Of a stretch of DNA of 50,798 bases, positions 35,946-42,822 are shown piece after piece. The notes beneath the pieces were generated by a model that saw nothing but the letters and a program-made list of their open reading frames with translations, did no database searches and had not been told where the DNA came from. This DNA comes from a virus. The stretch's first letter is position 1, and each line of letters starts with the position of its first letter. A program made the translations under genes and the position numbers. The DNA is taken from positions 1-50,798 of IMG/VR virus record IMGVR_UViG_3300042895_002011; one strand, written 5' to 3'.

Positions 35946-36725
35946 TTACCCAAGTCTTTTTATCTTTTTTACAATAAACTTGGTCAATGCACTGCGAAGA
36001 ATGTCATCATCTGTGAATTCAAATGTATATATGCCATTTTCTTTGCTGTCATCATCGTTGAACAAGTTGAATATATCTCCAAAACCAGATCTTGTTCCAA
36101 TGTCAGATTGTTGTGGATCTCCGCACATAAATACTTTACAAAATTCTCCAGTTCTTGTCATCATGGTGATCAATTCTTTTCTGGTGCAATTCTGTAACTC
36201 ATCACCAACCACAGCCTTTGCATTCCAGTTTAATCCTCTCAAATATCCAATTGGCAATCCTTCTACTCTATTTTCTTTTATCAAATATTGAATATCTTCT
36301 TTTGGTAGAAGTTCATCCATTTTGTCTATCAATGGTCGTTTGAATGGAGATAATTTGTCTTCGGCTTCACCGGGTAATGTGCCCATTTTAACATCTGCAC
36401 TTTCAACAATACTTCTTACATAAAGTATGTCGCTAATTTTTTTCTCATTCATGAGCATCAATGATGCTAGTACAGACAAATATGTTTTTGTAGAACCTGC
36501 TGGACCGGAAATCAACAACAGTTTTACTTTGCGATCCATTGCCAATTCCATAAACAATTTTTGTTTTGGAGTTAGTTCTCTGTGCAATATGGTCAAATAA
36601 TGATCTATTTTATTTCTTTGATGAACAACCGGACTTTTATCTTTGGTAGTTTGTTGAGATGAAGTTGGAGTTTGGCTTGGTGCGTTATTTTTCTTCTTGT
36701 TGTTCAGTCGTTTTTGTTTTGACAT
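35946..36725 (-). CDS. phoH: PhoH-like ATPase
   Basis: A 259-residue P-loop ATPase of the PhoH family, common in large phages, with suspected RNA helicase or nuclease-linked roles. Walker A is SGPAGSTKTYLS (73-84). The Walker B region is NAKAVVGDELQNCTRKEL near 167-184. The third motif KVFMCGDPQQSD follows near 200. A ~40-residue Lys/Asn/Ser/Thr-rich N-terminal tail precedes the core. It starts 1 base after the 123-residue gene's stop region and is presumably cotranscribed with it. Confidence 0.93.
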   Translation of the reverse strand: MSKQKRLNNKKKNNAPSQTPTSSQQTTKDKSPVVHQRNKIDHYLTILHRELTPKQKLFMELAMDRKVKLLLISGPAGSTKTYLSVLASLMLMNEKKISDILYVRSIVESADVKMGTLPGEAEDKLSPFKRPLIDKMDELLPKEDIQYLIKENRVEGLPIGYLRGLNWNAKAVVGDELQNCTRKELITMMTRTGEFCKVFMCGDPQQSDIGTRSGFGDIFNLFNDDDSKENGIYTFEFTDDDILRSALTKFIVKKIKRLG

Positions 36726-36726
36726 A

Positions 36727-37098
36727 TTATTTTTTTATTTTTTTGTATGTGAATATAGTACTCAATTTATCCAATTTACTTATAATTTTTTTAATTCTTG
36801 CACAAATTTGAAACTGTTGATGGTCCATACTGAACTCAAAGACAGTTTCTAAACTTTCCTTGAAATCTTTTCTTTGCAAGACCACCACAAAACTTGAATT
36901 TTTAAAACAGAATAATTCTATTCCGCCAAGTTTGTTGGCTATTGCATACTCTATTGTATTTACAATCTTGTTGTTTATTTCTTTTCTGTTTTCCTGCACA
37001 TACTTTTCCATATCGGAATTGTCGCTTGGAAGTTCAACAACTTCATATTCTGAATTTAAAACTTTATTAGACTTCTTCTTACGCGGAGTCTTTTTCAT
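36727..37098 (-). CDS. Unknown 123-aa protein
   Basis: A 123-residue protein starting with a basic stretch (MKKTPRKKKSNKVLN), followed by an acidic linker and an alpha/beta core (GGIELFCFKNSSFVVVLQR; FSMDHQQFQICARIKKIISK). Its start lies 20 bases inside the end of the HExxH gene upstream, so the genes overlap and are coupled. It sits immediately before phoH. No family is recognised. A small accessory protein of the PhoH unit is a guess from context. Confidence 0.7.
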   Translation of the reverse strand: MKKTPRKKKSNKVLNSEYEVVELPSDNSDMEKYVQENRKEINNKIVNTIEYAIANKLGGIELFCFKNSSFVVVLQRKDFKESLETVFEFSMDHQQFQICARIKKIISKLDKLSTIFTYKKIKK

Positions 37099-37456
37099 AT
37101 ACTGAAGATAAATATATCTCTAGCCATGCTTTACCCATCATATTCACAAATTTTTCGTTCTGAGAAAGTTTTAGTTCTCCTGTAGAATCTAATATAATAT
37201 GTACAACTTCGTGAAAGAATGTTTCTATCATTGTTTCTTCTGTAATGATTAACTTTCGTTCCACCATTTTGCCGTCTTCTTTATATCGTTTTGTTACTTC
37301 TCCCAAATCTTGAATTTGAATCAACTTCAAATCTTCGTCCGCGTTTCCATAACAATCCTCGGTTTCAAACAAATCTTTTTTTATAACAACGGTATATTTG
37401 TGTCCAAGTAGTGTAAATTCTTTCGGAATATTGATTTTTTTAATTGGATTCAGCAC
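37079..37456 (-). CDS. Small HExxH metallopeptidase-like protein
   Basis: A 125-residue protein with a zinc-peptidase helix, ETFFHEVVHIILDSTGE (His82, Glu83, His86). A family such as ImmA/IrrE or SprT is possible but not demonstrated. The N-terminal strand ITKxFTLLGHKYTVVIKK pattern is common in phage copies. The start is a GTG at 37456. No ATG is available upstream before the divergent gene. Its promoter region would overlap the plus-strand gene starting 15 bases away, so expression could compete with that gene. Confidence 0.75.
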   Translation of the reverse strand: MLNPIKKINIPKEFTLLGHKYTVVIKKDLFETEDCYGNADEDLKLIQIQDLGEVTKRYKEDGKMVERKLIITEETMIETFFHEVVHIILDSTGELKLSQNEKFVNMMGKAWLEIYLSSVYEKDSA

Positions 37457-37470
37457 TACATATAAGTATC

Positions 37471-37827
37471 ATGGAAAATAGAAAAGAACCTAATTTAGTT
37501 GATAAAGCAAGAAGTTTGGGAACTGCTGTATATAATTGGGCAGCAAAAGATGGACTTCACAGAGTTTCGCCACAAGTACTTGAATTTAGGAAAAATATAT
37601 GCAATTCTTGTGAACATTGGGATAAAGAAGCATTTGGATGCATGGGAAAATGCAATATATGCGGATGTTCGGCAGCAAAATTATATATTCCGAGCGCATC
37701 ATGCCCACTACCAACTCCAAAATGGAATTCAATAACTTCTACCGATCCACAAGGAAATTCAATTTATTTAGAAAAAAAACCATCCTTAGTGGTGACAAGA
37801 AGCCAGCCGACGGGTTCTAATTATTAA
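37471..37827 (+). CDS. Cys-rich zinc-binding-type protein, the only plus-strand gene
   Basis: A 118-residue protein from the ATG at 37471. An in-frame TTG 27 bases upstream would lie inside the divergent gene and is less likely. Cys44, Cys47, Cys57, Cys61, Cys64, Cys66 and Cys78 (CNSCEHWDKEAFGCMGKC, CGCS, SCPLPTPKW) form a probable zinc or metal cluster. Similar CNxCxHW...CGC proteins are conserved in marine T4-like phages as I recall, without known role. It is divergent from the HExxH gene and convergent with the 69-residue gene, overlapping it by 11 bases. Confidence 0.8.
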   Translation: MENRKEPNLVDKARSLGTAVYNWAAKDGLHRVSPQVLEFRKNICNSCEHWDKEAFGCMGKCNICGCSAAKLYIPSASCPLPTPKWNSITSTDPQGNSIYLEKKPSLVVTRSQPTGSNY

Positions 37828-38026
37828 ATTTGCATTTACTGCATTTTTTCAATGTGGCAAAGCATTCGTCGCAAACTCCATCAAATATTTGGTGTATCTT
37901 GTTTGGCTTATATGCCAACAATACTATTTTATTTTTAAAGTCTCGACATGACTGGCATACATAAACTGAGCCATTACTCTTCAATATATCAAGCTCTTGT
38001 TTGGTTATGATTATTACCTCAGACAT
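37817..38026 (-). CDS. Small zinc-finger protein
   Basis: A 69-residue protein with three CxxC pairs, Cys24/27 (VCQSC), Cys52/55 (VCDEC) and Cys62/65 (KCSKC), probably one treble-clef or two zinc sites. The ATG lies within the end of the 152-residue gene (13-base overlap), so it is coupled to it. It is convergent with the plus-strand Cys-rich gene. Nucleic-acid or protein binding is plausible. Confidence 0.72.
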   Translation of the reverse strand: MSEVIIITKQELDILKSNGSVYVCQSCRDFKNKIVLLAYKPNKIHQIFDGVCDECFATLKKCSKCKFNN

Positions 38027-38472
38027 TTTTGCAACAGTTTATAATAATAAGTATAGTCCATTCTGCGCTTAACACTGCCAGATTTGTGCTTGAATACACT
38101 TTTTATAGTAACAAAATCGTCTCCAATTTTTTCTGTATCAAACATAGTTGACAGATATTCATTCACCACAATATCTTGTGCAATATTTGCCCATTCTCTA
38201 TCATGTTTTGGATTTATAATCCAGTGTGCAAACATAACATGACACATTTCATGGCAGATAATAAATACTTTTTTTGTATCATCACATTTCTTCCAAAAAT
38301 TTGGATTGGCAACAATTCTAAAATTATTATTGTGTATTTCTAACTCAACACTTTCAGCATCTTTGTTAAATACCATATGCTCAAATGTTCTCCACATACC
38401 ATCAAACAATGGATTGACGCACAAAAGTTGCATTGACAACCAACCAAAATCTTTCTTGTTCAATTTTTTCAT
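38014..38472 (-). CDS. Metallopeptidase-like protein (DUF2201/VWA-associated type)
   Basis: A 152-residue protein with KKVFIICHEMCHVMFAHW (His74, Glu75, His78), and then WANIAQDIVVNEYL, the helix that carries the third ligand in the metallopeptidase part of DUF2201-type proteins. The usual von Willebrand A partner domain is absent; this corresponds only to the N-terminal half. The ATG lies right after the T-run of a terminator hairpin (38475-38500), so message must come from read-through or start very close to the ATG. Confidence 0.75.
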   Translation of the reverse strand: MKKLNKKDFGWLSMQLLCVNPLFDGMWRTFEHMVFNKDAESVELEIHNNNFRIVANPNFWKKCDDTKKVFIICHEMCHVMFAHWIINPKHDREWANIAQDIVVNEYLSTMFDTEKIGDDFVTIKSVFKHKSGSVKRRMDYTYYYKLLQKCLR

Positions 38473-38474
38473 AA

Positions 38475-38500
38475 ATAAAAAAGGGGAGCATATGCTCCCC
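38475..38500 (-). terminator. Intrinsic terminator with perfect 18-base palindrome
   Basis: GGGGAGCATATGCTCCCC (38483-38500), then TTTTTTAT on the minus strand. It follows the 67-residue basic protein gene and abuts the next ATG at 38472. Confidence 0.85.
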
Positions 38501-38506
38501 TATATT

Positions 38507-38710
38507 TTATCGGCTACGGCGAGCCTTTTTCTTGGGCCTCTCGGTCTTGGTGGCAACATACTTTTCACCAGCAGACTTTCTGCGTGCTGCATTTACCCAC
38601 GAGTTGCGCGTCTTGCGACTAGCAAACTCGTATGTTTTGCCTTGTGCCAGCAGACTTTTTACCTCTTCCTCGGAGGTTGCCAGCAGGATTTTTTGCTTTA
38701 GTCCAGTCAT
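38507..38710 (-). CDS. Small basic protein, unknown
   Basis: A 67-residue protein with helical N-terminal part (LKQKILLATSEEEVKSLLAQ) and very basic C-terminus (NAARRKSAGEKYVATKTERP, then KKKARRSR). Nucleic-acid binding is possible. It is 3 bases downstream of the 64-residue gene and ends at a strong terminator. Confidence 0.72.
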   Translation of the reverse strand: MTGLKQKILLATSEEEVKSLLAQGKTYEFASRKTRNSWVNAARRKSAGEKYVATKTERPKKKARRSR

Positions 38711-38713
38711 AAA

Positions 38714-38908
38714 TTAACGACGATAGTTGAGTTGACGAACATCAAGCTTGCTACCATCTGGATTGCGCTTGATAATACCTGCCCAATACTCATACTCCCT
38801 TTGGGCATCTAGCTTGGAGTCATACTCCGAATCGCTCACGCGGATGCCGTTCCGAAAAATGGCATACATTGCAGTTTCAGTTTGATTGTCAACTGTGTTA
38901 TTTTGCAT
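38714..38908 (-). CDS. Small unknown protein (64 aa)
   Basis: A 64-residue protein, MQNNTVDNQTETAMYAIFRN then GIRVSDSEYDSKLDAQREYE. The middle resembles the small phage modules that read aYAIFRNGxRVSxxxYxxKxDAQxEY in related phages, from memory. It follows the 62-residue gene by 12 bases. No function is known. Confidence 0.68.
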   Translation of the reverse strand: MQNNTVDNQTETAMYAIFRNGIRVSDSEYDSKLDAQREYEYWAGIIKRNPDGSKLDVRQLNYRR

Positions 38909-38920
38909 ACTTTTTGTTTT

Positions 38921-39109
38921 TTAGTCGTTATACTGAGAATAGGCATAACTGTCAAGCATAGACAGTTCGTCTGTGATGTCATGAATTGTGGGCTCAATCA
39001 TAGCTGGTAGCCCAACCATCTTAACAGGCTGTTGTGTGTCCACAGAAACACTGTTCTTGGGACGACCAACGCCGCGAGTTTGTTTAGTTGTATTGGATGT
39101 TTTATTCAT
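38921..39109 (-). CDS. Small protein with AT-hook-like core (62 aa)
   Basis: A 62-residue protein from the ATG at 39109 (MNKTSNTTKQTRGVGRPKNS). A longer start would run through the upstream early-type element, so the shorter one is chosen. RGVGRPKNS (12-20) resembles an AT-hook. The acidic C-terminus is IHDITDELSMLDSYAYSQYN. It heads a three-gene unit that ends at the terminator 38475-38500. Confidence 0.68.
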   Translation of the reverse strand: MNKTSNTTKQTRGVGRPKNSVSVDTQQPVKMVGLPAMIEPTIHDITDELSMLDSYAYSQYND

Positions 39110-39123
39110 CTTGTATATACTGG

Positions 39124-39145
39124 CTGCGCATTTAATAAAAGTCAA
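39124..39145 (-). promoter_or_regulatory. Early-type element, diverged copy
   Basis: The coding strand has TTGACTTTTATTAAA, then 11 bases later TATATA 5 bases before the ATG at 39109. It is an outlying member of the 41-51 kb element family. Confidence 0.5.
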
Positions 39146-39324
39146 ACACTTTTTTCGTAAATATACTATTTATAATAACCCCGCATGAAAAATAGCATAT
39201 ACACATTTTTTGATAGAATGAGGCATGCTGGTATACATTGTAAATGCATAATAAAATGTATAAAATTAAAAAGAAATCCTATGTTTTATATCAAAGGATT
39301 ATGCCGTACATTATTTACTATAAA

Positions 39325-41061
39325 TTATTGACCAGACTCATTCACATTCATGATGTTATTAAACTCTGCCACAGTCATGCCAAGTGCATCTGCAATTTCA
39401 ATTGCTTTTATATTTTTGTATCCCATTGCCAACAATGCTTCACGCTTTTTTGCTGGTGGTAATAGATGAATCTTTTTATTCAATTTTTCAATTTCTTCTG
39501 GTGACAATGATTTGATTTTTTTCACATCACCAAACAGTGTAGAAATAAAATCTTGTTGATTTGCATCTGGCTTGCCGGTGTTGGCATCAACATCACTTGC
39601 TTTGGTCAATGGCGTCATTGATGCATTGCGACTTCTTTCCAACCAATCAATTTCATAATCATTCAAGTCGCCAGTTAATTTTTGCATGTTGTTGAAATAG
39701 TTTTTTACCCAATTCCAATTTTTCACAACTTTTTGTGTATTATTCCAAAAACTCATCAGTTTCTTTCTATACCACAAACGACCAAAAATTGTTCCTTGTA
39801 TGTTTCTGAAATTAATACCTTGGTTTCCGGTTCTGCCGCCGTTTTTTAAATATTCATGAAATGCACTTGGTTGCGTCAACAGTTCTCTTAACGCAACTAT
39901 ATTGTCGGTATTTATGCCATTCTTTTCAAGTCTTCTTTGCAAACTTGCGTCGTTGGCATCTGGGCGGTCCAGTAAATATATATACAAAGTTTCCATTGTA
40001 TCCATGATGTCAGCGTGTATTCCACCCACATTGACTATGCTGCATTTTTGTGTGATAATAAAAGCAACAGCATCTGCATCTGTCCATTCAGAAATTTCTT
40101 TTCCCGACAAACCAACCACAGCGTCAGGATCTTCATTTATCAAATCTTTTAGTTTGATATGACCTTCCAGTGCTGGTACAGCAGCATCTGCTCTAGCAGC
40201 ATAATCAAACCCTTTGGCAGCTTTTTTCAAGTGATCTGCTTTATATGTTGATCCAGCTAATTTTTTCTTTGCTTTTGAATCCAGATGTTGAACCGCCAAT
40301 AGTTTTTTTATTTCTTCTGGACTCAATTTTTCTTTGTTTGAATTGCCCACAAGTTCTGAATATGCAAACAAACCTCGCGTGTCCACAAATTCATAAGCAA
40401 ACTTTGTTTTATCAAGTTTCATTGCACTCATCAACTTTTCAACAAGTTGGAAATTTTCATTTACAATTTCATCCTTGCTGTTCCAAAAACTGATTGCATT
40501 TTTCTTGATCCAAATTCTACCAGCCGGAACAGTGGCTGAATCGTCCGCGTTTCCTCGAATATTCAATTGACGAAAACGCAGTCTATTGTTGTGTAAATAA
40601 TTTCTGATTGTTTCAACATCATCACCTTGTTGCTGCAAACCAACAAAACCCACAGTTGCTGCATCATCACCATCATCTTCTTTTTCTGCGTATGAATATG
40701 CAGATATATTACCAAACACATCACGCTTGATTTTATACATGTTTTTGAACGTGGCGGCATATAAGGTGGCTTTATGTGAAGCTGTTTGCAACATTTCTTC
40801 CATGCTGCCATGGGTGTTTTTTTCAGAATACATTATTACACCAGTTTCAACATCAAAGAAAAAAGCATAAGCATCATTAGATAAATATTTGAATGTTGCA
40901 CCAGTTTTTGGCACAGCTGCACCAAGACTGTTTAGTCTTTCTGCATCAGATTTTTTTGTTTTATCATTTGAATTTCCCGACAAATCAATTCTGTCAGGAG
41001 ATTCATCCAATATACTTTCCAACAAAAATTCTATATCAAATGGCAATCTGGGCTTGTTCAT
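39325..41061 (-). CDS. 578-aa protein with internal duplication, unknown
   Basis: A 578-residue protein containing two similar halves. Residues ~150-272 (LNIRGN...GRIWIKKNAISFWN ... LSPEEIKKLLAVQHLDSKAK) match ~400-547 (FRNIQGTIFGRLWYRKKLMSFWN ... LSPEEIEKLNKKIHLLPPAK). The C-terminus has a helix-turn-helix-like end (NIKAIEIADALGMTVAEFNN). The N-terminus (LPFDIEFLLESILDE) carries possible prohead-protease (L/I)xE sites. It is not recognised. Late-type elements precede it and suggest a virion or late protein. A weak hairpin (AATCCT/AGGATT) with TCTTTTT lies about 40 bases downstream. Confidence 0.75.
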   Translation of the reverse strand: MNKPRLPFDIEFLLESILDESPDRIDLSGNSNDKTKKSDAERLNSLGAAVPKTGATFKYLSNDAYAFFFDVETGVIMYSEKNTHGSMEEMLQTASHKATLYAATFKNMYKIKRDVFGNISAYSYAEKEDDGDDAATVGFVGLQQQGDDVETIRNYLHNNRLRFRQLNIRGNADDSATVPAGRIWIKKNAISFWNSKDEIVNENFQLVEKLMSAMKLDKTKFAYEFVDTRGLFAYSELVGNSNKEKLSPEEIKKLLAVQHLDSKAKKKLAGSTYKADHLKKAAKGFDYAARADAAVPALEGHIKLKDLINEDPDAVVGLSGKEISEWTDADAVAFIITQKCSIVNVGGIHADIMDTMETLYIYLLDRPDANDASLQRRLEKNGINTDNIVALRELLTQPSAFHEYLKNGGRTGNQGINFRNIQGTIFGRLWYRKKLMSFWNNTQKVVKNWNWVKNYFNNMQKLTGDLNDYEIDWLERSRNASMTPLTKASDVDANTGKPDANQQDFISTLFGDVKKIKSLSPEEIEKLNKKIHLLPPAKKREALLAMGYKNIKAIEIADALGMTVAEFNNIMNVNESGQ

Positions 41062-41067
41062 ATATTT

Positions 41068-41084
41068 TATAAATATAAATATAC
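41068..41084 (-). promoter_or_regulatory. Tandem late-type elements
   Basis: The coding strand reads GTATATTTATATTTATAAAA, two overlapping TATATTTATA-like copies just before the ATG at 41061. Confidence 0.45.
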
Positions 41085-41097
41085 GAAACTACTGACA

Positions 41098-41292
41098 TTA
41101 TAGCGGTTTTGGTGGTGTTACTCTACCCAGTGGCTTGGTCAAAACTGTTTCATAACCCATACGAGCATTGGTCTTGTCAACAATACCCTGTTTCACAATC
41201 TCAGCAGCAGCTGCATTATAGTTTGGTGCAGAAGTGACATCTTTGGTCATGTCTTTTACAATTTTTCCAATTTCGGAGATATTTGGTTTCAT
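41098..41292 (-). CDS. Small helical protein (64 aa)
   Basis: A 64-residue protein from the ATG at 41292, MKPNISEIGKIVKDMTKDVT then SAPNYNAAAAEIVKQGIVDK. A longer frame upstream starts in AT-rich spacer and is less likely. The C-terminal ETVLTKPLGRVTPPKPL is Pro-rich. It is unknown. It lies next to the gene-free spacer and may share a late transcript with the 578-residue gene. Confidence 0.62.
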   Translation of the reverse strand: MKPNISEIGKIVKDMTKDVTSAPNYNAAAAEIVKQGIVDKTNARMGYETVLTKPLGRVTPPKPL

Positions 41293-41575
41293 ATATATCA
41301 ATAAGTATATGCTCAAAAAATTTATGTACATATATACAAAAACTATATAACAAAAATCTATATGTTGCGTAAATTGAATAATATAAGGATATATACAAAA
41401 AGTCTATATACAAAAATTGGAAAAATTCTAAATTCAAAAATTAGAGTATAATATCATAAAAGTGTGTATAGGATATATGATATTTTAACTATATGATAAA
41501 TATATGCACAACATATGCTTTTTGTATATATGAAAAGTGTATAAGAAAAATTGACCTCGAATAGAGAATGAATAT
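41293..41575. other. Gene-free AT-rich spacer with 12-mer repeats
   Basis: No gene is visible here. The 12-mer TATATACAAAAA occurs at 41331, 41390 and 41405 in the same orientation and inverted at 41519-41530. The stretch is almost pure A/T. Candidate roles are origin, enhancer or promoter region between the late and early gene blocks. Confidence 0.55.
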
Positions 41576-41699
41576 GGACCCCCGTGGGGGGTGGGGGTTT
41601 ACCCCACCTAGAAGGCACCAAACACCCCACCTAGAGGGGGGAGGGGTGGGGGGTTAAAGCCACCGTCCCCCCCCGCCCCCCGTGCGGGGGTGGCGTGGA
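41576..41699. other. G/C-rich block with G-runs, direct repeat and hairpins
   Basis: It is sharply different from the AT-rich sequence beside it. Features are ACCCCACCTAGA twice (41601-41612, 41624-41635); G6-A-G4-T-G6 at 41636-41653 on the plus strand; G6-C-G8-type runs on the minus strand near 41667-41681; and hairpin arms GTGGGG/CCCCAC. It could form quadruplexes or strong stems. Confidence 0.6.
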
Positions 41700-41710
41700 T
41701 CACGCCACCC
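41688..41710 (-). other. GC-rich hairpin over the stop of the 94-aa gene
   Basis: Perfect 10-bp arms GGGTGGCGTG/CACGCCACCC around a 3-base loop, overlapping the TGA at 41702-41700. There is no T-run, so it is not a standard terminator, but it could pause RNA polymerase. Confidence 0.55.
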
Positions 41711-41984
41711 GCTCAACATAGAACGTGGTGCCAGCCACATCAACCTCCGTGCTGTCACGAAAGGTGTCGGTGGCAGCGTCGTAGAAGCATACGTCGCCGA
41801 AGTTGGCATTGCGAACGTCGTTGGGAAACGACACCTTACCCGTGAGGACACGGCGGTCGCCCTCTGTGCGGTACACGCGATAGTCGGCGTACTTGGCATT
41901 GGCGGCTGCGACCGCATTGGCGGCGTGAAAGGCGGCGTGAAAGGCGGCGACACGAGCGGCGAACGAGGCAGTGGTGTTCATCAT
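41700..41984 (-). CDS. Early small protein (94 aa), Ala-rich N-terminus
   Basis: A 94-residue protein. The first 33 residues are an Ala/His-rich helix (ARVAAFHAAFHAANAVAAAN), and the rest is a small beta domain with GDVCFYDAATDTFRDS. The latter resembles GVYCFYDVATGDLLKGT in the gene at 50298-50660, so the two are probably related. The gene is more G/C-rich than its neighbours. Two tandem ATGs (41984, 41981) could start it. Confidence 0.7.
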   Translation of the reverse strand: MMNTTASFAARVAAFHAAFHAANAVAAANAKYADYRVYRTEGDRRVLTGKVSFPNDVRNANFGDVCFYDAATDTFRDSTEVDVAGTTFYVERVA

Positions 41985-41996
41985 TCAGATACTCTA

Positions 41997-42018
41997 GCAC
42001 ATTTATTATAAATTGCAA
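41997..42018 (-). promoter_or_regulatory. Early-type element, diverged copy
   Basis: TTGCAATTTATAATAAATGTGC on the coding strand before the ATG at 41984. It keeps the TTGC and TTTATAA parts but not CTCTG. Confidence 0.45.
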
Positions 42019-42019
42019 T

Positions 42020-42046
42020 AAAAAAAGGAGGTTATTTCCTCCTTTT
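42020..42046 (-). terminator. Intrinsic terminator
   Basis: Arms AAAGGAGG/CCTCCTTT with a 6-base loop and a run of seven T on the minus strand. It ends the unit of the 46-residue gene. Confidence 0.82.
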
Positions 42047-42049
42047 GTT

Positions 42050-42190
42050 TTATTTCATGAACTCGTCGATGGTGTTCAGCAACTGTTCTTGTGTGTCTGC
42101 TTCATATGATGTTGCATATGCATGTTGTGCAACATATTTGCTGTTATAGTAAAATACATACCAGCCTCTGTAAGTGTAGGTGATTTTCAT
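42050..42190 (-). CDS. Small protein (46 aa), Tyr-rich
   Basis: A short gene of 46 residues, MKITYTYRGWYVFYYNSKYV then AQHAYATSYEADTQEQLLNT, ending IDEFMK. The start lies 10 bases after the stop of the 107-residue gene, and the stop is followed at once by a terminator. This supports it as a real last gene. Function unknown. Confidence 0.65.
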   Translation of the reverse strand: MKITYTYRGWYVFYYNSKYVAQHAYATSYEADTQEQLLNTIDEFMK

Positions 42191-42199
42191 GTTTTTTAT

Positions 42200-42523
42200 T
42201 TAGATGATGCCCGCGACCAGCATCCAACTTGGACTGCCTTCGCTGTCATAGCCGTCTGGCTCAACTACCTGACCAAGCATTGACTTGGCAACACCATCGT
42301 CGCTCCATTTTTCCATGGTCTTGAGCGAAGGAGCCTTGAACTTAGTGAAGTAGCGTGGCAGACTAGAGCAGCGCAGCTTCATGGTCACAGGAACGCCGCC
42401 AGCACTGCCACCAGCCAGTGCGCAAACAGTGCCACCATCCTTGAAGATCACATTTAGGTTTGTGCCAACAGGAATAACCAGACCGTTCTTGAACTTGATT
42501 TCTTTGTTATTAACGAGGTTCAT
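42200..42523 (-). CDS. Early small protein (107 aa), unknown
   Basis: A 107-residue protein starting MNLVNNKEIKFKNGLVIPVG. Strand-rich N-terminal half (TNLNVIFKDGGTVCALAGGS) suggests a small SH3-like barrel: it carries a GLxIPxGT turn. The frame extends upstream through the early element, where it would read FYKNSVSIYNM. That extension recurs before other genes only because the element is conserved, so the ATG at 42523 is chosen. Confidence 0.68.
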   Translation of the reverse strand: MNLVNNKEIKFKNGLVIPVGTNLNVIFKDGGTVCALAGGSAGGVPVTMKLRCSSLPRYFTKFKAPSLKTMEKWSDDGVAKSMLGQVVEPDGYDSEGSPSWMLVAGII

Positions 42524-42535
42524 GTTATAAATACT

Positions 42536-42558
42536 GACAGAGTTTTTATAAAAGTCGA
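42536..42558 (-). promoter_or_regulatory. Early-type element
   Basis: TCGACTTTTATAAAAACTCT then GTC on the coding strand, with TATTTA 19 bases after the TCGACT box and 3 bases before the ATG. It overlaps the last codons and stop of the upstream gene. Confidence 0.6.
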
Positions 42559-42821
42559 GCAATAATTTTATCCAGTGCGTCTATGCTGCGCTGCAAACTT
42601 TCTTTTTCTTGCTTTGCACGCAGTTGCAAGTATTCAACACTAACGTTTTGATAAAAATTCTTGATGTATTCTTTGTTGGTGCTGTTAACATTTCCGTTCA
42701 TGATGTCACGAATGCATTCGGCGCGACTGGATTCATAACTGTCATAATCCAAATTGTCTATTTCCCAAAGCAAAATTTCTTGCAAGACGCCAGGCAGATC
42801 AAAGAAGGATGTTGGTTTCAT
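42546..42821 (-). CDS. Early small protein (91 aa), helical
   Basis: A 91-residue protein from the ATG at 42821, MKPTSFFDLPGVLQEILLWE onward. The C-terminal third is a coiled-coil-like helix (LQLRAKQEKESLQRSIDALD). Its ATG is one base after the upstream stop and no element lies between, so it is read with the membrane-protein gene. The final residues ARLL and the TAA stop are encoded inside the next early element. Confidence 0.7.
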   Translation of the reverse strand: MKPTSFFDLPGVLQEILLWEIDNLDYDSYESSRAECIRDIMNGNVNSTNKEYIKNFYQNVSVEYLQLRAKQEKESLQRSIDALDKIIARLL

Positions 42822-42822
42822 G

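Noticed and set aside
41332-41653. A coding gene in the spacer
   Set aside because: Frames are short and made of low-complexity A/T or G/C runs. No start with a plausible element is present.
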